From assembly GCF_002858805.1 (NCBI RefSeq), contig NZ_PJZI01000038.1, positions 1-48,943 of the forward strand: DNA of 48,943 bases, given 5' to 3'. Position 1 is the first letter of the stretch. Every line of letters starts with the position of its first letter. This DNA is from Chimaeribacter arupi. GTDB lineage: Bacteria; Pseudomonadota; Gammaproteobacteria; Enterobacterales; Enterobacteriaceae. Of the stretch, positions 18,689 through 27,644 are shown piece after piece. The notes beneath the pieces were generated by a model, which saw nothing but the letters and a program-made list of their open reading frames with translations, searched no databases and was not told the origin of the DNA. Made by a program: the position numbers and the translations under genes.

Positions 18689-19867
18689 ATGCAAAATAAA
18701 AGCACCCTGCTTTTACTGGCGCTGTCTGTGGCTGTTTTCGGGGTAATCACCACCGAAATTGCCATCATCGGCTTACTGCCAAAACTGGTTTCTCAGCTCC
18801 ACGTTACGCCCACCCAGGTCGGTTTTCTTGTCAGCATCTATGCCATTATCGTGGCCGTAACCGGACCTTTTATCACGCTAATGCTGTCTGGCTTTAACAA
18901 GAAAACGGTTCTGCTGAGCATTCTGGTCGTCTTTATTGTCTCAAACCTGATTTATGCCACCACTGACGTGTTCAACCTGATGTTGGTGTTTCGCATTCTG
19001 CCTGCGCTGGCTCATGCCGTCTTTTTTGCCGTTGCGCTGGTCGTGGCGGCCAATTCCGTACCGAAAGAAAAAGCCGCAGGCGCTGCAGCAAAAGTGTTTG
19101 CCGGGGTGGCTATTGGCCTGGTGTTGGGTGTCCCCCTCAGCTCTCTGATTGCCGAGCATTTCTCTTTATCCGCAGCGTTTTACTTTGGTGCTGTAGCGTG
19201 CGTGCTGGCCTTCTTGGGCGTCCTGTTCCTGATGCCTTCAATGCCGACCCTGCATAAGGTTTCCTTTGCCAGCCAGCTTTCCGTTCTGCGTAACGGCAAG
19301 CTGTGGCTGACCATCTCAACGGTAACGTTAATTTTCGCCGCAATGTTTTCCAGCTTTAGCTACGTCGCAGATTATCTTTCACGCGTTACTCACCTGAACA
19401 ACAATTACATCAGCGCCATGCTGATCCTGTTCGGCGTCTGTGGCTTTGCCGGTAACTTCGTGTTCAGCAGTTTCCTGCAAAAAAGCGTTGTTAAAACAAC
19501 ACTCGTTTACCCGCTGCTTTTCACATTGCTTCTGCTATTGGTATGGTTCTTCGGCTTCTCACCGTTGGTGATGTGCCTGCTGACCGTGTTCTGGGGCGCA
19601 TTCCACTCCTCCGGCCTGGTGGTCAGTCAGACCTGGCTGATGCGCGAAGCCAGCGAAGCGCCGGAGTTTGCCAACAGCCTTTATATGTCGTTCTCCAATC
19701 TGGGAATTACCCTCGGTTCACTGACGGGCGGATGGTTTATCGCCCGCCTGGGGACGCACTCCGTGGTACTGAGCAGCGTGATCTTCACTCTGCTGGCATT
19801 TGTCAGCATTCTGATTAAGCACCGCTCTGATACTAAAGCAGTACCGGTTCAGGAAGAGATGGCCTGA
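18689..19867 (+). CDS. MFS efflux transporter, transposon cargo
   Basis: 392 aa, about 12 membrane segments, AraJ/YdhP-like drug or sugar proton antiporter of the inner membrane. Visible signs are the N-terminal VFGVITTEIAIIGLLPKL helix with TTE, the RILPALAHAVFFAVA segment (helix 4), and GVAIGLVLGVPL (antiporter motif C, helix 5). AAGGG stands 8 nt before the ATG. It is the first cargo gene after tnpA and ends in its own terminator at 19909, so it is separate from the next gene. Likely exports a substrate or product of the neighbouring flavoenzymes, or a toxic compound they handle; this is inference from context. Confidence 0.85.
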   Translation: MQNKSTLLLLALSVAVFGVITTEIAIIGLLPKLVSQLHVTPTQVGFLVSIYAIIVAVTGPFITLMLSGFNKKTVLLSILVVFIVSNLIYATTDVFNLMLVFRILPALAHAVFFAVALVVAANSVPKEKAAGAAAKVFAGVAIGLVLGVPLSSLIAEHFSLSAAFYFGAVACVLAFLGVLFLMPSMPTLHKVSFASQLSVLRNGKLWLTISTVTLIFAAMFSSFSYVADYLSRVTHLNNNYISAMLILFGVCGFAGNFVFSSFLQKSVVKTTLVYPLLFTLLLLLVWFFGFSPLVMCLLTVFWGAFHSSGLVVSQTWLMREASEAPEFANSLYMSFSNLGITLGSLTGGWFIARLGTHSVVLSSVIFTLLAFVSILIKHRSDTKAVPVQEEMA

Positions 19868-19908
19868 GAAAAATTATGACGGATCGCTGCTGTAAGTAGA
19901 ATCTATGG

Positions 19909-19938
19909 AACCTCTGTTCGGAATAGAACGGGGGTTTT
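19909..19938 (+). terminator. Intrinsic terminator after the cargo MFS gene
   Basis: AACCTCTGTTC (19909-19919) pairs with GAACGGGGGTT (19926-19936) over 11 bp including two G-U pairs, with loop GGAATA, ending in TTTT (19935-19938) before ATT. Confidence 0.7.
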
Positions 19939-19991
19939 ATTCCCTCTTTCAGCACCGCATTATGGAGTTCAGTGATTAAAAGGAGCCTGTA

Positions 19992-21101
19992 ATGGAAAAG
20001 TTGTTTACTTCATACACCGTCGGCGACACGACAATTCAAACCCGTATTGTCATGGCACCGATGACCCGTTCCCGGGCCAGAGAAGGGGATATTGCCGATA
20101 ACCTCACCGCTAAATATTATCGTCAGCGCACATCAGCAGGCCTTATCGTCAGCGAAGGCTCTCAAATTTCCGTTCAGGGGCAGGGGTATCTTTTTACGCC
20201 TGGTATCTACTCTGCTGCACAGGTAGAGGGATGGAAGAAAACGACTCAGGCCGTTCATCAGGCAGGCGGCAAAATATTCATCCAGCTCTGGCATGTTGGG
20301 CGAATTTCTCATGTCAGTCTGCAAAAGAATGGCGCCGCCCCCGTCAGCTCAGTTGCCGTCAGGGCTGAAAACTCGACGTGTTATGCCCGTGATGAAAATG
20401 GCATTGCTGGACCTGTTCCGGTTTCATTCCCACGCGCTCTTTCAGCCAAAGAGATCGGTTTGGTCATTCAGGATTATGTACAGGCCGCTGAAAATGCTAT
20501 TGAAGCGGGTTTTGACGGCGTTGAAATCCACGCGGCAAACGGCTATCTGCTGGAACAGTTCATTAATGGCGCTCTGAACACGCGCAGCGATGAATTCGGT
20601 GGAGAGAGTATTGAGAACCGACTGCGGTTCGTGCTTGAAGTGACTGACGCTGTATCACGGGCGATCGGTGCAGGAAAAACCGGCATACGACTTGCGCCAT
20701 TTGGTCGTCTGTTTGATATGCATGCATTCAGCGGTGAAGAAAAAACCTGGCTGACTCTGGCAGAAAAGCTCACGACACGCCGGCTGGCCTATGTTCACCT
20801 TAGCGATCAACAGACTTTAGGTGAACAGGCTATTCCTGAAGGGTTCATTGATAAATTCAGAAAGGCCTACAGCGGCACGCTCATTATTGCAGGGGGATTC
20901 GATAAGCAACGAGCCGAAATCTATTTGCAGGAAGGAAAAGCGGATCTCATTGCTTTTGGCAGACCCTATATTGCCAATCCTGACCTCACAGAACGGATGA
21001 AAAACGACTGGCCGCTGAATGAAGTTAACCGGGCAACAATGTATGGTGGGGCTGAGGAAGGCTATACCGATTATCCGTTCTGGCCAGACACAACGGCATA
21101 G
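19992..21101 (+). CDS. Old Yellow Enzyme-family alkene reductase 1 (NemA-like)
   Basis: 369 aa FMN ene-reductase that reduces activated C=C bonds of enones or nitro compounds with NAD(P)H. Motifs: VMAPMTRSRA (18-27), IQLWHVGRISH (about 97-107), and GVEIHAANGYLLEQF (about 176-190), where H and N are the substrate-binding pair of the classical OYE group. The C-terminal FGRPYIANPDL binds FMN phosphate. AAAGGAG lies 8 nt before the ATG. It is paralogous to the gene at 24014. It converges on the LysR gene with only 8 bp between stops. Confidence 0.93.
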   Translation: MEKLFTSYTVGDTTIQTRIVMAPMTRSRAREGDIADNLTAKYYRQRTSAGLIVSEGSQISVQGQGYLFTPGIYSAAQVEGWKKTTQAVHQAGGKIFIQLWHVGRISHVSLQKNGAAPVSSVAVRAENSTCYARDENGIAGPVPVSFPRALSAKEIGLVIQDYVQAAENAIEAGFDGVEIHAANGYLLEQFINGALNTRSDEFGGESIENRLRFVLEVTDAVSRAIGAGKTGIRLAPFGRLFDMHAFSGEEKTWLTLAEKLTTRRLAYVHLSDQQTLGEQAIPEGFIDKFRKAYSGTLIIAGGFDKQRAEIYLQEGKADLIAFGRPYIANPDLTERMKNDWPLNEVNRATMYGGAEEGYTDYPFWPDTTA

Positions 21102-21109
21102 TCGTACCA

Positions 21110-22021
21110 TCAGTCAAGTAAGCCGTCATCTGCTGCCTTTATCAACGTGTCCACAACATAACGAATTTTAGGTAACAGCTGGCGGTTTTTAGGCCAGAGC
21201 GCACTGATGGGCATTTCTCCACCGGAATGTCCGACCAGAACCTCTTTCAGCTCCCCTGATTCAAGATATTTTCCAACCAGCCATAACGGCAGTTGTGAAA
21301 GCCCACAGCCAGCCAGCGTGGCCGATAATATCGCATCTCCGTCCGCAAACTCATGGGTCGGTGGCGGCGTATACCGCGAAATCTGACCATCATTTTCTTT
21401 GAGTAGCCAGGAGATCGGCTGATTCCGGCGAAACCCCACCACACACTGATGCTGGCTCAGTTCTTCAGATGAAACGGGTTCTCCACCGTACAGTAAATAG
21501 TCAGGGGAAGCGCAGATAACCAGTTTCTGCGTGGTCAGCCTTCTGGCAACCAGCCCACTGCTGTCGGCAAGTTCACCAATGCGGATGACAAGGTCAATAC
21601 CCTCCTCAATGAGGTCGACAAACCGTTCGCTGAAAGTGACGGTTAATGCGAGTTCGGGATAACGGCGTGTAATCTGCAGCAGGATCGGCAAAATACGCTG
21701 TCTGCCAAAGGCTGCGGGTAAGTCCACCCGTAGCCTCCCTGAAGGCTGGCAGATATGAGAGGTCAACTCGGCTTCTGCCTGCTCAAGAATATCCATGGCA
21801 TTTTGACAACTTATCAGGAAACGCTCACCATCCGGCGTCAGGCTCAGACGCCGCGTGGATCGCAGAAACAGTTTAAGTCCCAGCCTGGCTTCAAGACGAC
21901 CCACACTTTTACCCACGGCTGATTTTGTCAGCCCGAGTCTCTCAGCCGCCGCGGTAAAACTTCCCTGCTGTGCGGTAGTGACAAAGGCGGTAATTCCGCC
22001 CAGGTGATCGGTATTTCGCAT
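21110..22021 (-). CDS. LysR-family regulator of the transposon cargo
   Basis: 303 aa. Helix-turn-helix near residues 18-60 with GSFTAAAERLGLTKSAVGKSVGRLE and STRRLSLTPDGERFL; C-terminal effector-binding domain of the usual size. It follows the NTF2-like gene by 22 bp on the same strand, so the two form an operon divergent from the monooxygenase operon at 23019. The 22779-23018 spacer is therefore the probable binding region. The effector would be the compound metabolised by the cargo; not readable from sequence. Confidence 0.92.
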   Translation of the reverse strand: MRNTDHLGGITAFVTTAQQGSFTAAAERLGLTKSAVGKSVGRLEARLGLKLFLRSTRRLSLTPDGERFLISCQNAMDILEQAEAELTSHICQPSGRLRVDLPAAFGRQRILPILLQITRRYPELALTVTFSERFVDLIEEGIDLVIRIGELADSSGLVARRLTTQKLVICASPDYLLYGGEPVSSEELSQHQCVVGFRRNQPISWLLKENDGQISRYTPPPTHEFADGDAILSATLAGCGLSQLPLWLVGKYLESGELKEVLVGHSGGEMPISALWPKNRQLLPKIRYVVDTLIKAADDGLLD

Positions 22022-22043
22022 GTTGAATATTCCGTTAAGTGCT

Positions 22044-22778
22044 TCAGGACCAGTCTGCGTGACGAATGACGAGGTAGCGGCCTCCCTCTTCAGCCAGTTC
22101 CAGGCTGAGTCTTCGTTTAGTACCGTCTACAGGGAGTAACAGGGTGCACTTCATCGCCAGAATGTCTGTCTCTTCAATATTCATCCCGTCGGGATCGGCA
22201 CTGCGTAAAAATACGGGTAAATTCTGCCGTGTATTCTCATCGGCATTCCCGGAAACGATCGTTGAAACAACCCCAGGCCTTGCAGTCAGCATAAGCTGAG
22301 AGAAACGGGCTATAAACGAATGTACCCGGTTTTCACTGAATGACTCACGGAATACCTTATCAGGGTTTTGATATACGGGAGTTTTCTGCAGGAAAGTAAA
22401 AACAGCGTCCTCTCCCTCACCGAATAAGAGCGTTGTCCGGTATTCCGAAAGTGCCCCTCCCACCGTCAAATCACTTTCGACCCTCTGGTAGCCAATATCC
22501 ATATTAACGGTTGCCTCGTTTTCCTGGCCGGGGATAAATTCAAAGCGTCGGATAAAGTGCGAGCCCTTTTCGTATGGCAGGCTTTTCAACCAGCTATCCA
22601 TTCCGTCTTTTCCTTCAGCCAGAAGATGCGTGCCGGCATGAACCAGCCTGACGTACGGAGAGAAAATATCCAGATGCCGGCTGACCTCCTCTGTTTGCCC
22701 CTCAAAAAAAGCAAACCAGCGATGGGCAATATCACATGCCGAGTAATACCGGGCTTTCCAAATCTGCTCTTCAGTCAT
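22044..22778 (-). CDS. NTF2/SnoaL-like hypothetical protein
   Basis: 244 aa, soluble. N-terminal half looks like an NTF2-like alpha+beta cone: WFAFFEGQTEEVSRHLDIFSPYVRLVHAG, the usual first helix and strand of SnoaL-like polyketide cyclase or dehydratase-fold proteins. The C-terminal half (about 120-244) has a second similar pattern (VHSFIARFSQLML..., ending VIRHADWS), so two fused units are likely. AAGGA lies before the ATG at 22778, immediately beside a (TGTC)7 tract. It precedes the LysR gene in an operon. A catalytic function is unproven; it may share a role with the double NTF2 protein at 26636. Confidence 0.65.
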   Translation of the reverse strand: MTEEQIWKARYYSACDIAHRWFAFFEGQTEEVSRHLDIFSPYVRLVHAGTHLLAEGKDGMDSWLKSLPYEKGSHFIRRFEFIPGQENEATVNMDIGYQRVESDLTVGGALSEYRTTLLFGEGEDAVFTFLQKTPVYQNPDKVFRESFSENRVHSFIARFSQLMLTARPGVVSTIVSGNADENTRQNLPVFLRSADPDGMNIEETDILAMKCTLLLPVDGTKRRLSLELAEEGGRYLVIRHADWS

Positions 22779-22863
22779 TGTTTTTCCTTGTCTGTCTGTC
22801 TGTCTGTCTGTCTGTCGCGTCGTGTCGCAGGTGGTTTTGGTTTGTTGACGCAGAGTAAGACAT
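22771..22863 (-). other. Possible leader ORF running through the repeat tract
   Basis: An ATG at 22863 opens 30 codons that run through the repeat and stop at TGA 22773-22771, just inside the NTF2-like gene, in another frame. The distance from this ATG to the gene ATG is 85 nt. Loss of one 4-nt unit makes it 81 nt and fuses the two frames with no stop. No strong ribosome site precedes 22863, so its translation is uncertain. Confidence 0.3.
22789..22816. repeat. (TGTC)7 tetranucleotide tract
   Basis: Seven perfect tandem TGTC units (GACA on the minus strand), 10 bp upstream of the NTF2-like start codon at 22778 and adjoining its AAGGA ribosome site. Tracts like this change length by slipped-strand mispairing. 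Confidence 0.9.
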
Positions 22864-23018
22864 CAAAGATACCCGTAAAGAAGAAGCAGGATTGTAGAAC
22901 CTAAGTCCGCATAGATGCGACCGAAACCCGATTTATCATCCGTGTAAAAACAATCATAGTAATTTCCGAAATGATTAATTTACCTCCGGACGACTGTTCC
23001 GGCGATGTGGAGATAATG

Positions 23019-24014
23019 ATGAAAGAGAAAACAATCCCCCTGTCACTGCTTGACCTGGCACCCATTACCGAAGGCAATACCCTTTCTGACGCCATTACCA
23101 ACAGCGTGCGGCTGGCGCAGGCCGCCGAAAAAGCCGGGTATCACCGTTTCTGGATGGCAGAGCATCACAATATGGTCGATATCGCCAGCGCGGCGACGGC
23201 GGTGATACTCAGCCATATCGGCGCAAAAACTGAAAAAATCCGTATCGGCTCGGGTGGCATTATGCTGCCAAACCATGCACCGCTTGTTGTCGCTGAGCAG
23301 TTTGGCACGCTTGAGATTATGTATCCGGGCCGCGTTGATTTAGGTCTGGGCCGTGCGCCGGGCACTGACCAGGAAACATTGCAGGCGCTGCGCCGTGAAA
23401 CCCGCGCCAAAGGTCTCGACTTTCCCGACATGCTGGATGAACTACAGCATTTTCTTGCGCCTGCGCAACGCGGGCAGCGTATTACGGCCGTGCCGGGTGC
23501 GGGACTCGATATTCCGTTGTGGCTGCTGGGTTCGAGTACCTTCAGTGCACAGCTGGCGGCGCAGAAAGGTTTGCCCCTTGTTTTTGCCTCTCACTTTGCG
23601 CCTGATGCCATGCTTGCTGCCATTGATACCTATCGTTCAGGCTTCCGCCCCTCAGAATCGCTTGCCGAACCGTATGTGATGATTTGCGTCAACGTCGTCG
23701 CCGCTGAAAGCCAGAGCGAAGCAGACTATCTGGCGACTACCGAACTGCAGAAGTTTGTAAATCTGGGGCGGGGCGTTGAGGTGAAATTACCGAAGCCGGT
23801 AGACGATATGAATGCGCTCTGGCATCCGGTCGAGGCTCAGCGCGTACTGACTCAGCTGCGTGAATCGGTGTGGGGCACAAAAGAGACCGTCCGGACCGGA
23901 CTGAATGACCTGGTCCGCCGTACCGGTGCGGATGAAATTATGGTGAATTCGTGGATACATGATGCCGATGCAAGGATCAGGTCACATCAGCTCATCGCTG
24001 AAGCCTGGAACTGA
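23019..24014 (+). CDS. Luciferase-like monooxygenase 1 (YhbW-like LLM)
   Basis: 331 aa, flavin-dependent LLM class enzyme, TIM barrel. Family blocks: [14 protein letters not shown] at the N-terminus, [10 protein letters not shown] (about 41-50), [26 protein letters not shown] (about 75-100) and [23 protein letters not shown]. Uses reduced FMN and oxygen supplied by a separate reductase. The ATG at 23019 was preferred because GGAG is 6 nt upstream; ATG at 23016 and 22971 are alternatives. The gene opens the plus-strand cargo operon and overlaps the next gene by one base (TGATG). Substrate unknown. Confidence 0.9.
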   Translation: MKEKTIPLSLLDLAPITEGNTLSDAITNSVRLAQAAEKAGYHRFWMAEHHNMVDIASAATAVILSHIGAKTEKIRIGSGGIMLPNHAPLVVAEQFGTLEIMYPGRVDLGLGRAPGTDQETLQALRRETRAKGLDFPDMLDELQHFLAPAQRGQRITAVPGAGLDIPLWLLGSSTFSAQLAAQKGLPLVFASHFAPDAMLAAIDTYRSGFRPSESLAEPYVMICVNVVAAESQSEADYLATTELQKFVNLGRGVEVKLPKPVDDMNALWHPVEAQRVLTQLRESVWGTKETVRTGLNDLVRRTGADEIMVNSWIHDADARIRSHQLIAEAWN

Positions 24015-25108
24015 TGGCGATGAAGAAGCTATTTACCGGCTACAGGCTCGGCGATATCACGCTGAAAAACCGCTTTATCATGGCGCCCATGACGCGCTCC
24101 CGCGCACGGGACGAGCATGCTGATGCCTTAACGGCACTTTATTACGCACAACGTGCCAGCGCCGGATTAATTATTTCTGAAGGTTTACCGGTCTCTCGTG
24201 AAGGCACTGGCTATCTCTTTAATCCGGGGATCTATCTCGACAGTCATGTTGAAGCCTGGCTGCCCGTCACACAGGGCGTGCATAAGAAAGGAGGAAAAAT
24301 ATTTGCTCAGCTCTGGCATGTTGGACGGGTATCTCATACCAGCCTCCAGCCTGAGGGGCAGCCCCCTGTCAGCGCCGTCGCCGTTCAGGGTGGCAGCGCC
24401 TTTGCCTGGGATGAAAATGGTGAACCTGCAACGGTTCCTGCAAGCCCGCCCCGCGCCCTGCTGACTGAAGAGATTAAGCAGATAGTGGCTGATTTTCGCA
24501 AGGCCGCTGCCAACGCCATTTCGGCGGGGTTTGATGGCGTGGAGGTGCATGGTGCCAATGGCTATCTCATTGAACAATTCATTAATCCTGTACTGAATAC
24601 GCGCGATGACGGCTATGGCGGCGGAAGCCTGGCAAGCCGTACGCGCCTTCTTCTGGAAATTGTTGACGCCATTTCAGATGAAATTGGTACAAGCCGGACG
24701 GGCGTGCGCCTTTCCCCCTGTAATCAACTTCAGGACATGGCTCCTTACGCCGATACCTCAGAAACCTATCTTTATATCGGTAAGGAGCTTAGCCGCAGAG
24801 GGATAGCTTATGTCCACCTGATGGCCCAGGGGCCCGTGATGTTTAACGGCCTGTTGCGCGATTTCCGAAAGGTATGGCGTGGCACGCTTATCCTCGCCGG
24901 TGGCCTTACTCCCGTTCAGGCCGCGGCACTTATCGACGATGGGCTGACCGATCTTGCGGCTTTTGGCAGTCCGTTTATCGCCAATCCAGATTTTGTTGAG
25001 CGGGTCCGCAAGGGCTGGCCACTCACTATGGCCAGGCGCAGTTCCTATTACGGCGGGGGGGAAGAAGGCTATACCGACTATCCCTTCCATGGTGAGGATC
25101 ATGTCTGA
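24014..25108 (+). CDS. Old Yellow Enzyme-family alkene reductase 2
   Basis: 364 aa, paralogue of the enzyme at 19992. Motifs: IMAPMTRSRARDE (21-33), AQLWHVGRVSH, GVEVHGANGYLIEQFINPVLNTRDD with the substrate-binding H and N, and FGSPFIANPDF for FMN phosphate. Translationally coupled to the monooxygenase before it. A reductase paired with a monooxygenase suggests consecutive steps on one enone or aromatic substrate: C=C reduction and oxygenation. The 150-bp gap after it, before the EthD gene, contains no terminator that I can see, so the operon may continue. Confidence 0.92.
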   Translation: MAMKKLFTGYRLGDITLKNRFIMAPMTRSRARDEHADALTALYYAQRASAGLIISEGLPVSREGTGYLFNPGIYLDSHVEAWLPVTQGVHKKGGKIFAQLWHVGRVSHTSLQPEGQPPVSAVAVQGGSAFAWDENGEPATVPASPPRALLTEEIKQIVADFRKAAANAISAGFDGVEVHGANGYLIEQFINPVLNTRDDGYGGGSLASRTRLLLEIVDAISDEIGTSRTGVRLSPCNQLQDMAPYADTSETYLYIGKELSRRGIAYVHLMAQGPVMFNGLLRDFRKVWRGTLILAGGLTPVQAAALIDDGLTDLAAFGSPFIANPDFVERVRKGWPLTMARRSSYYGGGEEGYTDYPFHGEDHV

Positions 25109-25258
25109 GGCGCAGCCAGTGAAACTCCAGGCACCACTAACCTGCTATTAGCCAAACTTAATGGCATTGCGTCAGGATGCACCAGAAAACGCGCGTCAGC
25201 TTCATCAATTACGCTGTTTCAAACAATATTTGCAGATAACTGTACACAGGAGAACACG

Positions 25259-25585
25259 ATGACATCTTCAAACGGCTTCAAGCATGTGGGCTTTCTTACC
25301 CGTAAAAAGGGACAGAGCTTTGAGGAGTTTGTAAAGCACTGGGATGAAGTACACACGGAAATTGCACTGCGTTTACCGGGATTACGGGGCTACGTCCTTA
25401 ACCCTGTCGATCGTGAAAAATACCCGGATGCACCGGTCGATGGGTTCTCTGAATTATGGTTCGACTCCATTGAGGATGCCGTGGCCGCCTTTGACTCGCC
25501 GGTTGGTCAGGAAGCCTTCCGGGATGTGCCGAACTTTGTCGATAGTGCCGCCATCACCTACATCACCGAAATCAGAAAACGTTAA
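25259..25585 (+). CDS. EthD-domain protein
   Basis: 108 aa, a single ferredoxin-like EthD/Dabb-type unit. Family features: VGFLTRKKGQSFEEFVKHWDEVHTEIALRLPGLRGYV near the N-terminus (the H..VH and LPGLRGY pattern) and a C-terminal strand ITEIRKR. EthD relatives act as small lyases or cyclases, or as accessory proteins in ether degradation and polyketide tailoring. AGGAG stands 7 nt before the ATG. It lies between the flavoenzymes, so it may process an unstable intermediate. Confidence 0.85.
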   Translation: MTSSNGFKHVGFLTRKKGQSFEEFVKHWDEVHTEIALRLPGLRGYVLNPVDREKYPDAPVDGFSELWFDSIEDAVAAFDSPVGQEAFRDVPNFVDSAAITYITEIRKR

Positions 25586-25634
25586 GACATCACTCTTAGC
25601 CAGCGTTCGCGCTGGTTAACACCGGACCGTCAAA

Positions 25635-26639
25635 ATGACCCCATCAGACAGTGAAATCTCGAAAATGCCACCGGCTCTCTCAACGCATGCCGGATATGCC
25701 CGGATCTTTCAGCCGGGAAAACTCACCTTTGGCTTCATAATGCCACTGGAAGGGTATCCATTCTCTCCCTGGCCTACGATGCATCAGCATCTTGAACTCG
25801 CGAGTAAGGCCGACAGCGCTGGATTCAGCAGCCTTTGGTTACGCGATGTGCCTTTCTTCGATCCGGCTTTTGGTGATACCGGCCAGATTCTGGACCCGAT
25901 GGTTTATCTTGGTGCCCTGGCGACGACCACGAAGCAGATAACTCTAGGTACTACAGGGATTGTTCTTCCCCTTCGCGATCCTGTGATAACGGCCAAACAG
26001 GCAATGTCAGTGGATTTTCTCTCTCACGGCCGGTTTGTTATGGGACTTTCTACCGGTGACCGCCCGACTGAGTATCCCGCATTTGGCGCGAATTATGATA
26101 ATCGAGCAGCGCGCTACCGCGATGCATGGGATTTGATTGAGACACTGACGCAAAAGAATTTCCCCAAAGCAAAATCTGAGTTTTATGGCGAGTTAAACGG
26201 CAACCTCACGATGATGCCCAAGCCTGTCAGTAAGAAAATCCCCACAATCGTAGTGGGCCGCGCGCGACAGGAAATTAGCTGGATAGCTGAACGCAGCGAT
26301 GGCTGGATATGGCACATCGGTGATTTTGGACAACTTTCTGATCTCATCACCTGGTGGCGCTCATTACTCCCTGCTGGTGTATTTAAACCTTACGGGTATG
26401 CCACCTTCTTTGATTTGGACGAAAATCCCGACCTCCCTCTACAGCAGGGTTTCAACGGCATCCGGACAGGCAGAAATGCACTGATAAACCTGTGGAAAAC
26501 GCAGGAATCCCAGGGCGTATCGCATATTGCCCTTAACCTCAAGCCTGCCCGCCGACCCGCCGCAGATATCCTGCAGGAGATGGCAGAATTTGTATTACCT
26601 CACTTTCCAGGCGCTGTACAGAAAGGAGATACTCAATGA
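25635..26639 (+). CDS. Luciferase-like monooxygenase 2 (TIGR03571-type LLM)
   Basis: 334 aa flavin-dependent oxidoreductase of the bacterial luciferase superfamily. Blocks: LTFGFIMPLEGY, SLWLRDVPFFDPAFGDTGQ, LGTTGIVLPLRDPVITAKQAMSVD (first 20 residues are diagnostic), and GRFVMGLSTGDRPTEYPAFG. The first about 25 residues are extra and the ribosome site is weak, so a later start is possible. Its TGA overlaps the ATG of the next gene (ATGA at 26636-26639). It is only distantly related to monooxygenase 1, so the cargo carries two different LLM enzymes. Confidence 0.88.
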   Translation: MTPSDSEISKMPPALSTHAGYARIFQPGKLTFGFIMPLEGYPFSPWPTMHQHLELASKADSAGFSSLWLRDVPFFDPAFGDTGQILDPMVYLGALATTTKQITLGTTGIVLPLRDPVITAKQAMSVDFLSHGRFVMGLSTGDRPTEYPAFGANYDNRAARYRDAWDLIETLTQKNFPKAKSEFYGELNGNLTMMPKPVSKKIPTIVVGRARQEISWIAERSDGWIWHIGDFGQLSDLITWWRSLLPAGVFKPYGYATFFDLDENPDLPLQQGFNGIRTGRNALINLWKTQESQGVSHIALNLKPARRPAADILQEMAEFVLPHFPGAVQKGDTQ

Positions 26640-27589
26640 TTACCCCTCTTAGCCGCTCAGATGCACTCGGTTTTATGGAAAAACTTCGCAAAAACTGGGA
26701 ATCCGGCCTCTGGGCCGATGCGGAAGACTTTATGGCTGATACGGTCAAACTCAGAAGCAGCCACAAAGGCATGCTTCATGGTAAAGAAGCCTTAATCGCA
26801 GCACTACGTGAAGATACAATGTCTGAAAAGCATCTGAATCTGGTTACTTCTAATTATTATGCAGCTGCGAACGGAGAAGGGACCGCCATGGTAAGCGCCT
26901 ATCTGTATGGTGAGGTGGCGCCAGGCGCAAAATATAATCCCGTTGCCCTTTTTGGTGCAGTGTTGCGACTGACGCTGAAAGCAGAGTCTGACGGCTGGAA
27001 GCTTACCGAAGTGCTTATAAACATTGGCTGGGCGGAAGGTGACAGTGATTATCTGGTTAACTGGCGTCTGCCTCCTGGGCAGCAGGGGTGGCGTCCGGGA
27101 GATGCCCCACCTGTTCTGGTCAGTGAGCTGGATTCCCCCTGGCATTGCATTGCGCACAACCAGATAAAGGCGACTGAAGAAGAGCAAATTGAGGAGTCGT
27201 ATTCACGCTATTCGTGGGGGATCGACCAGAATGATTTTAGCCAGTTCCGCACCTGTTACACCGTAGATGCTTGCGGACAATTTCCTCCTCTGGGACCCTT
27301 AAACGGCCTGCACAATATTGTCGGATCGCTGAAAGAGTTTCGTCGTCACTGGCCATGGATGCAGCATTATGGCGTCCCACTAAAAATTACCCTTGGAACT
27401 GACGGTAAAACGGCTGAAATGTGGACGGGCCGCTTAATCCCCGGGCAGATAAAAAATGAGAATGGTGAGTGGATGTACGGTGCTCACTATCGAATCGAGC
27501 TTCGCAAAGAAGAGGGTTTGTGGAAGTTCAGCTGGAGCGAGTACGTTCCCGGTTGGTTCACTGAAGAGAATCCTCCATTTCTGAACTGA
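26636..27589 (+). CDS. Double NTF2/SnoaL-like domain protein
   Basis: 317 aa with two NTF2-like units. Unit 1 (about 10-130): FMEKLRKNWESGLWADAEDFM, then GMLHGKEALIAAL, the usual SnoaL helix and G-K-E-A turn. Unit 2 (about 180-310): EEEQIEESYSRYSWGIDQND, then LNGLHNIVGSLKEFR and WMQHYGVPLKITLG. Such folds serve as cyclases, dehydratases, isomerases or ring-hydroxylase small subunits. AAGGAGAT precedes the ATG and it overlaps the monooxygenase gene. It is the last gene of the plus-strand cargo operon and is followed by a strong hairpin. Confidence 0.78.
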   Translation: MITPLSRSDALGFMEKLRKNWESGLWADAEDFMADTVKLRSSHKGMLHGKEALIAALREDTMSEKHLNLVTSNYYAAANGEGTAMVSAYLYGEVAPGAKYNPVALFGAVLRLTLKAESDGWKLTEVLINIGWAEGDSDYLVNWRLPPGQQGWRPGDAPPVLVSELDSPWHCIAHNQIKATEEEQIEESYSRYSWGIDQNDFSQFRTCYTVDACGQFPPLGPLNGLHNIVGSLKEFRRHWPWMQHYGVPLKITLGTDGKTAEMWTGRLIPGQIKNENGEWMYGAHYRIELRKEEGLWKFSWSEYVPGWFTEENPPFLN

Positions 27590-27611
27590 AACTCTTGGCG
27601 CCTTTTTTGGG

Positions 27612-27644
27612 CAATTAAGCTTTCAGGCTTTGAAGGCTTAATTG
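27612..27644. terminator. Strong hairpin after the cargo operon
   Basis: CAATTAAGC (27612-27620) pairs with GCTTAATTG (27636-27644); the stem extends through a G-U pair and TTCA/TGAA to a 5-nt GGCTT loop, 14 bp in all. It lies 22 bp after the stop. No clean T-run follows (TTAAGTCGTTG), so termination efficiency is uncertain. Confidence 0.55.

Noticed and set aside
22789-22816. TGTC tract as a CRISPR-like array
   Set aside because: Units of 4 bp without spacers; a microsatellite.
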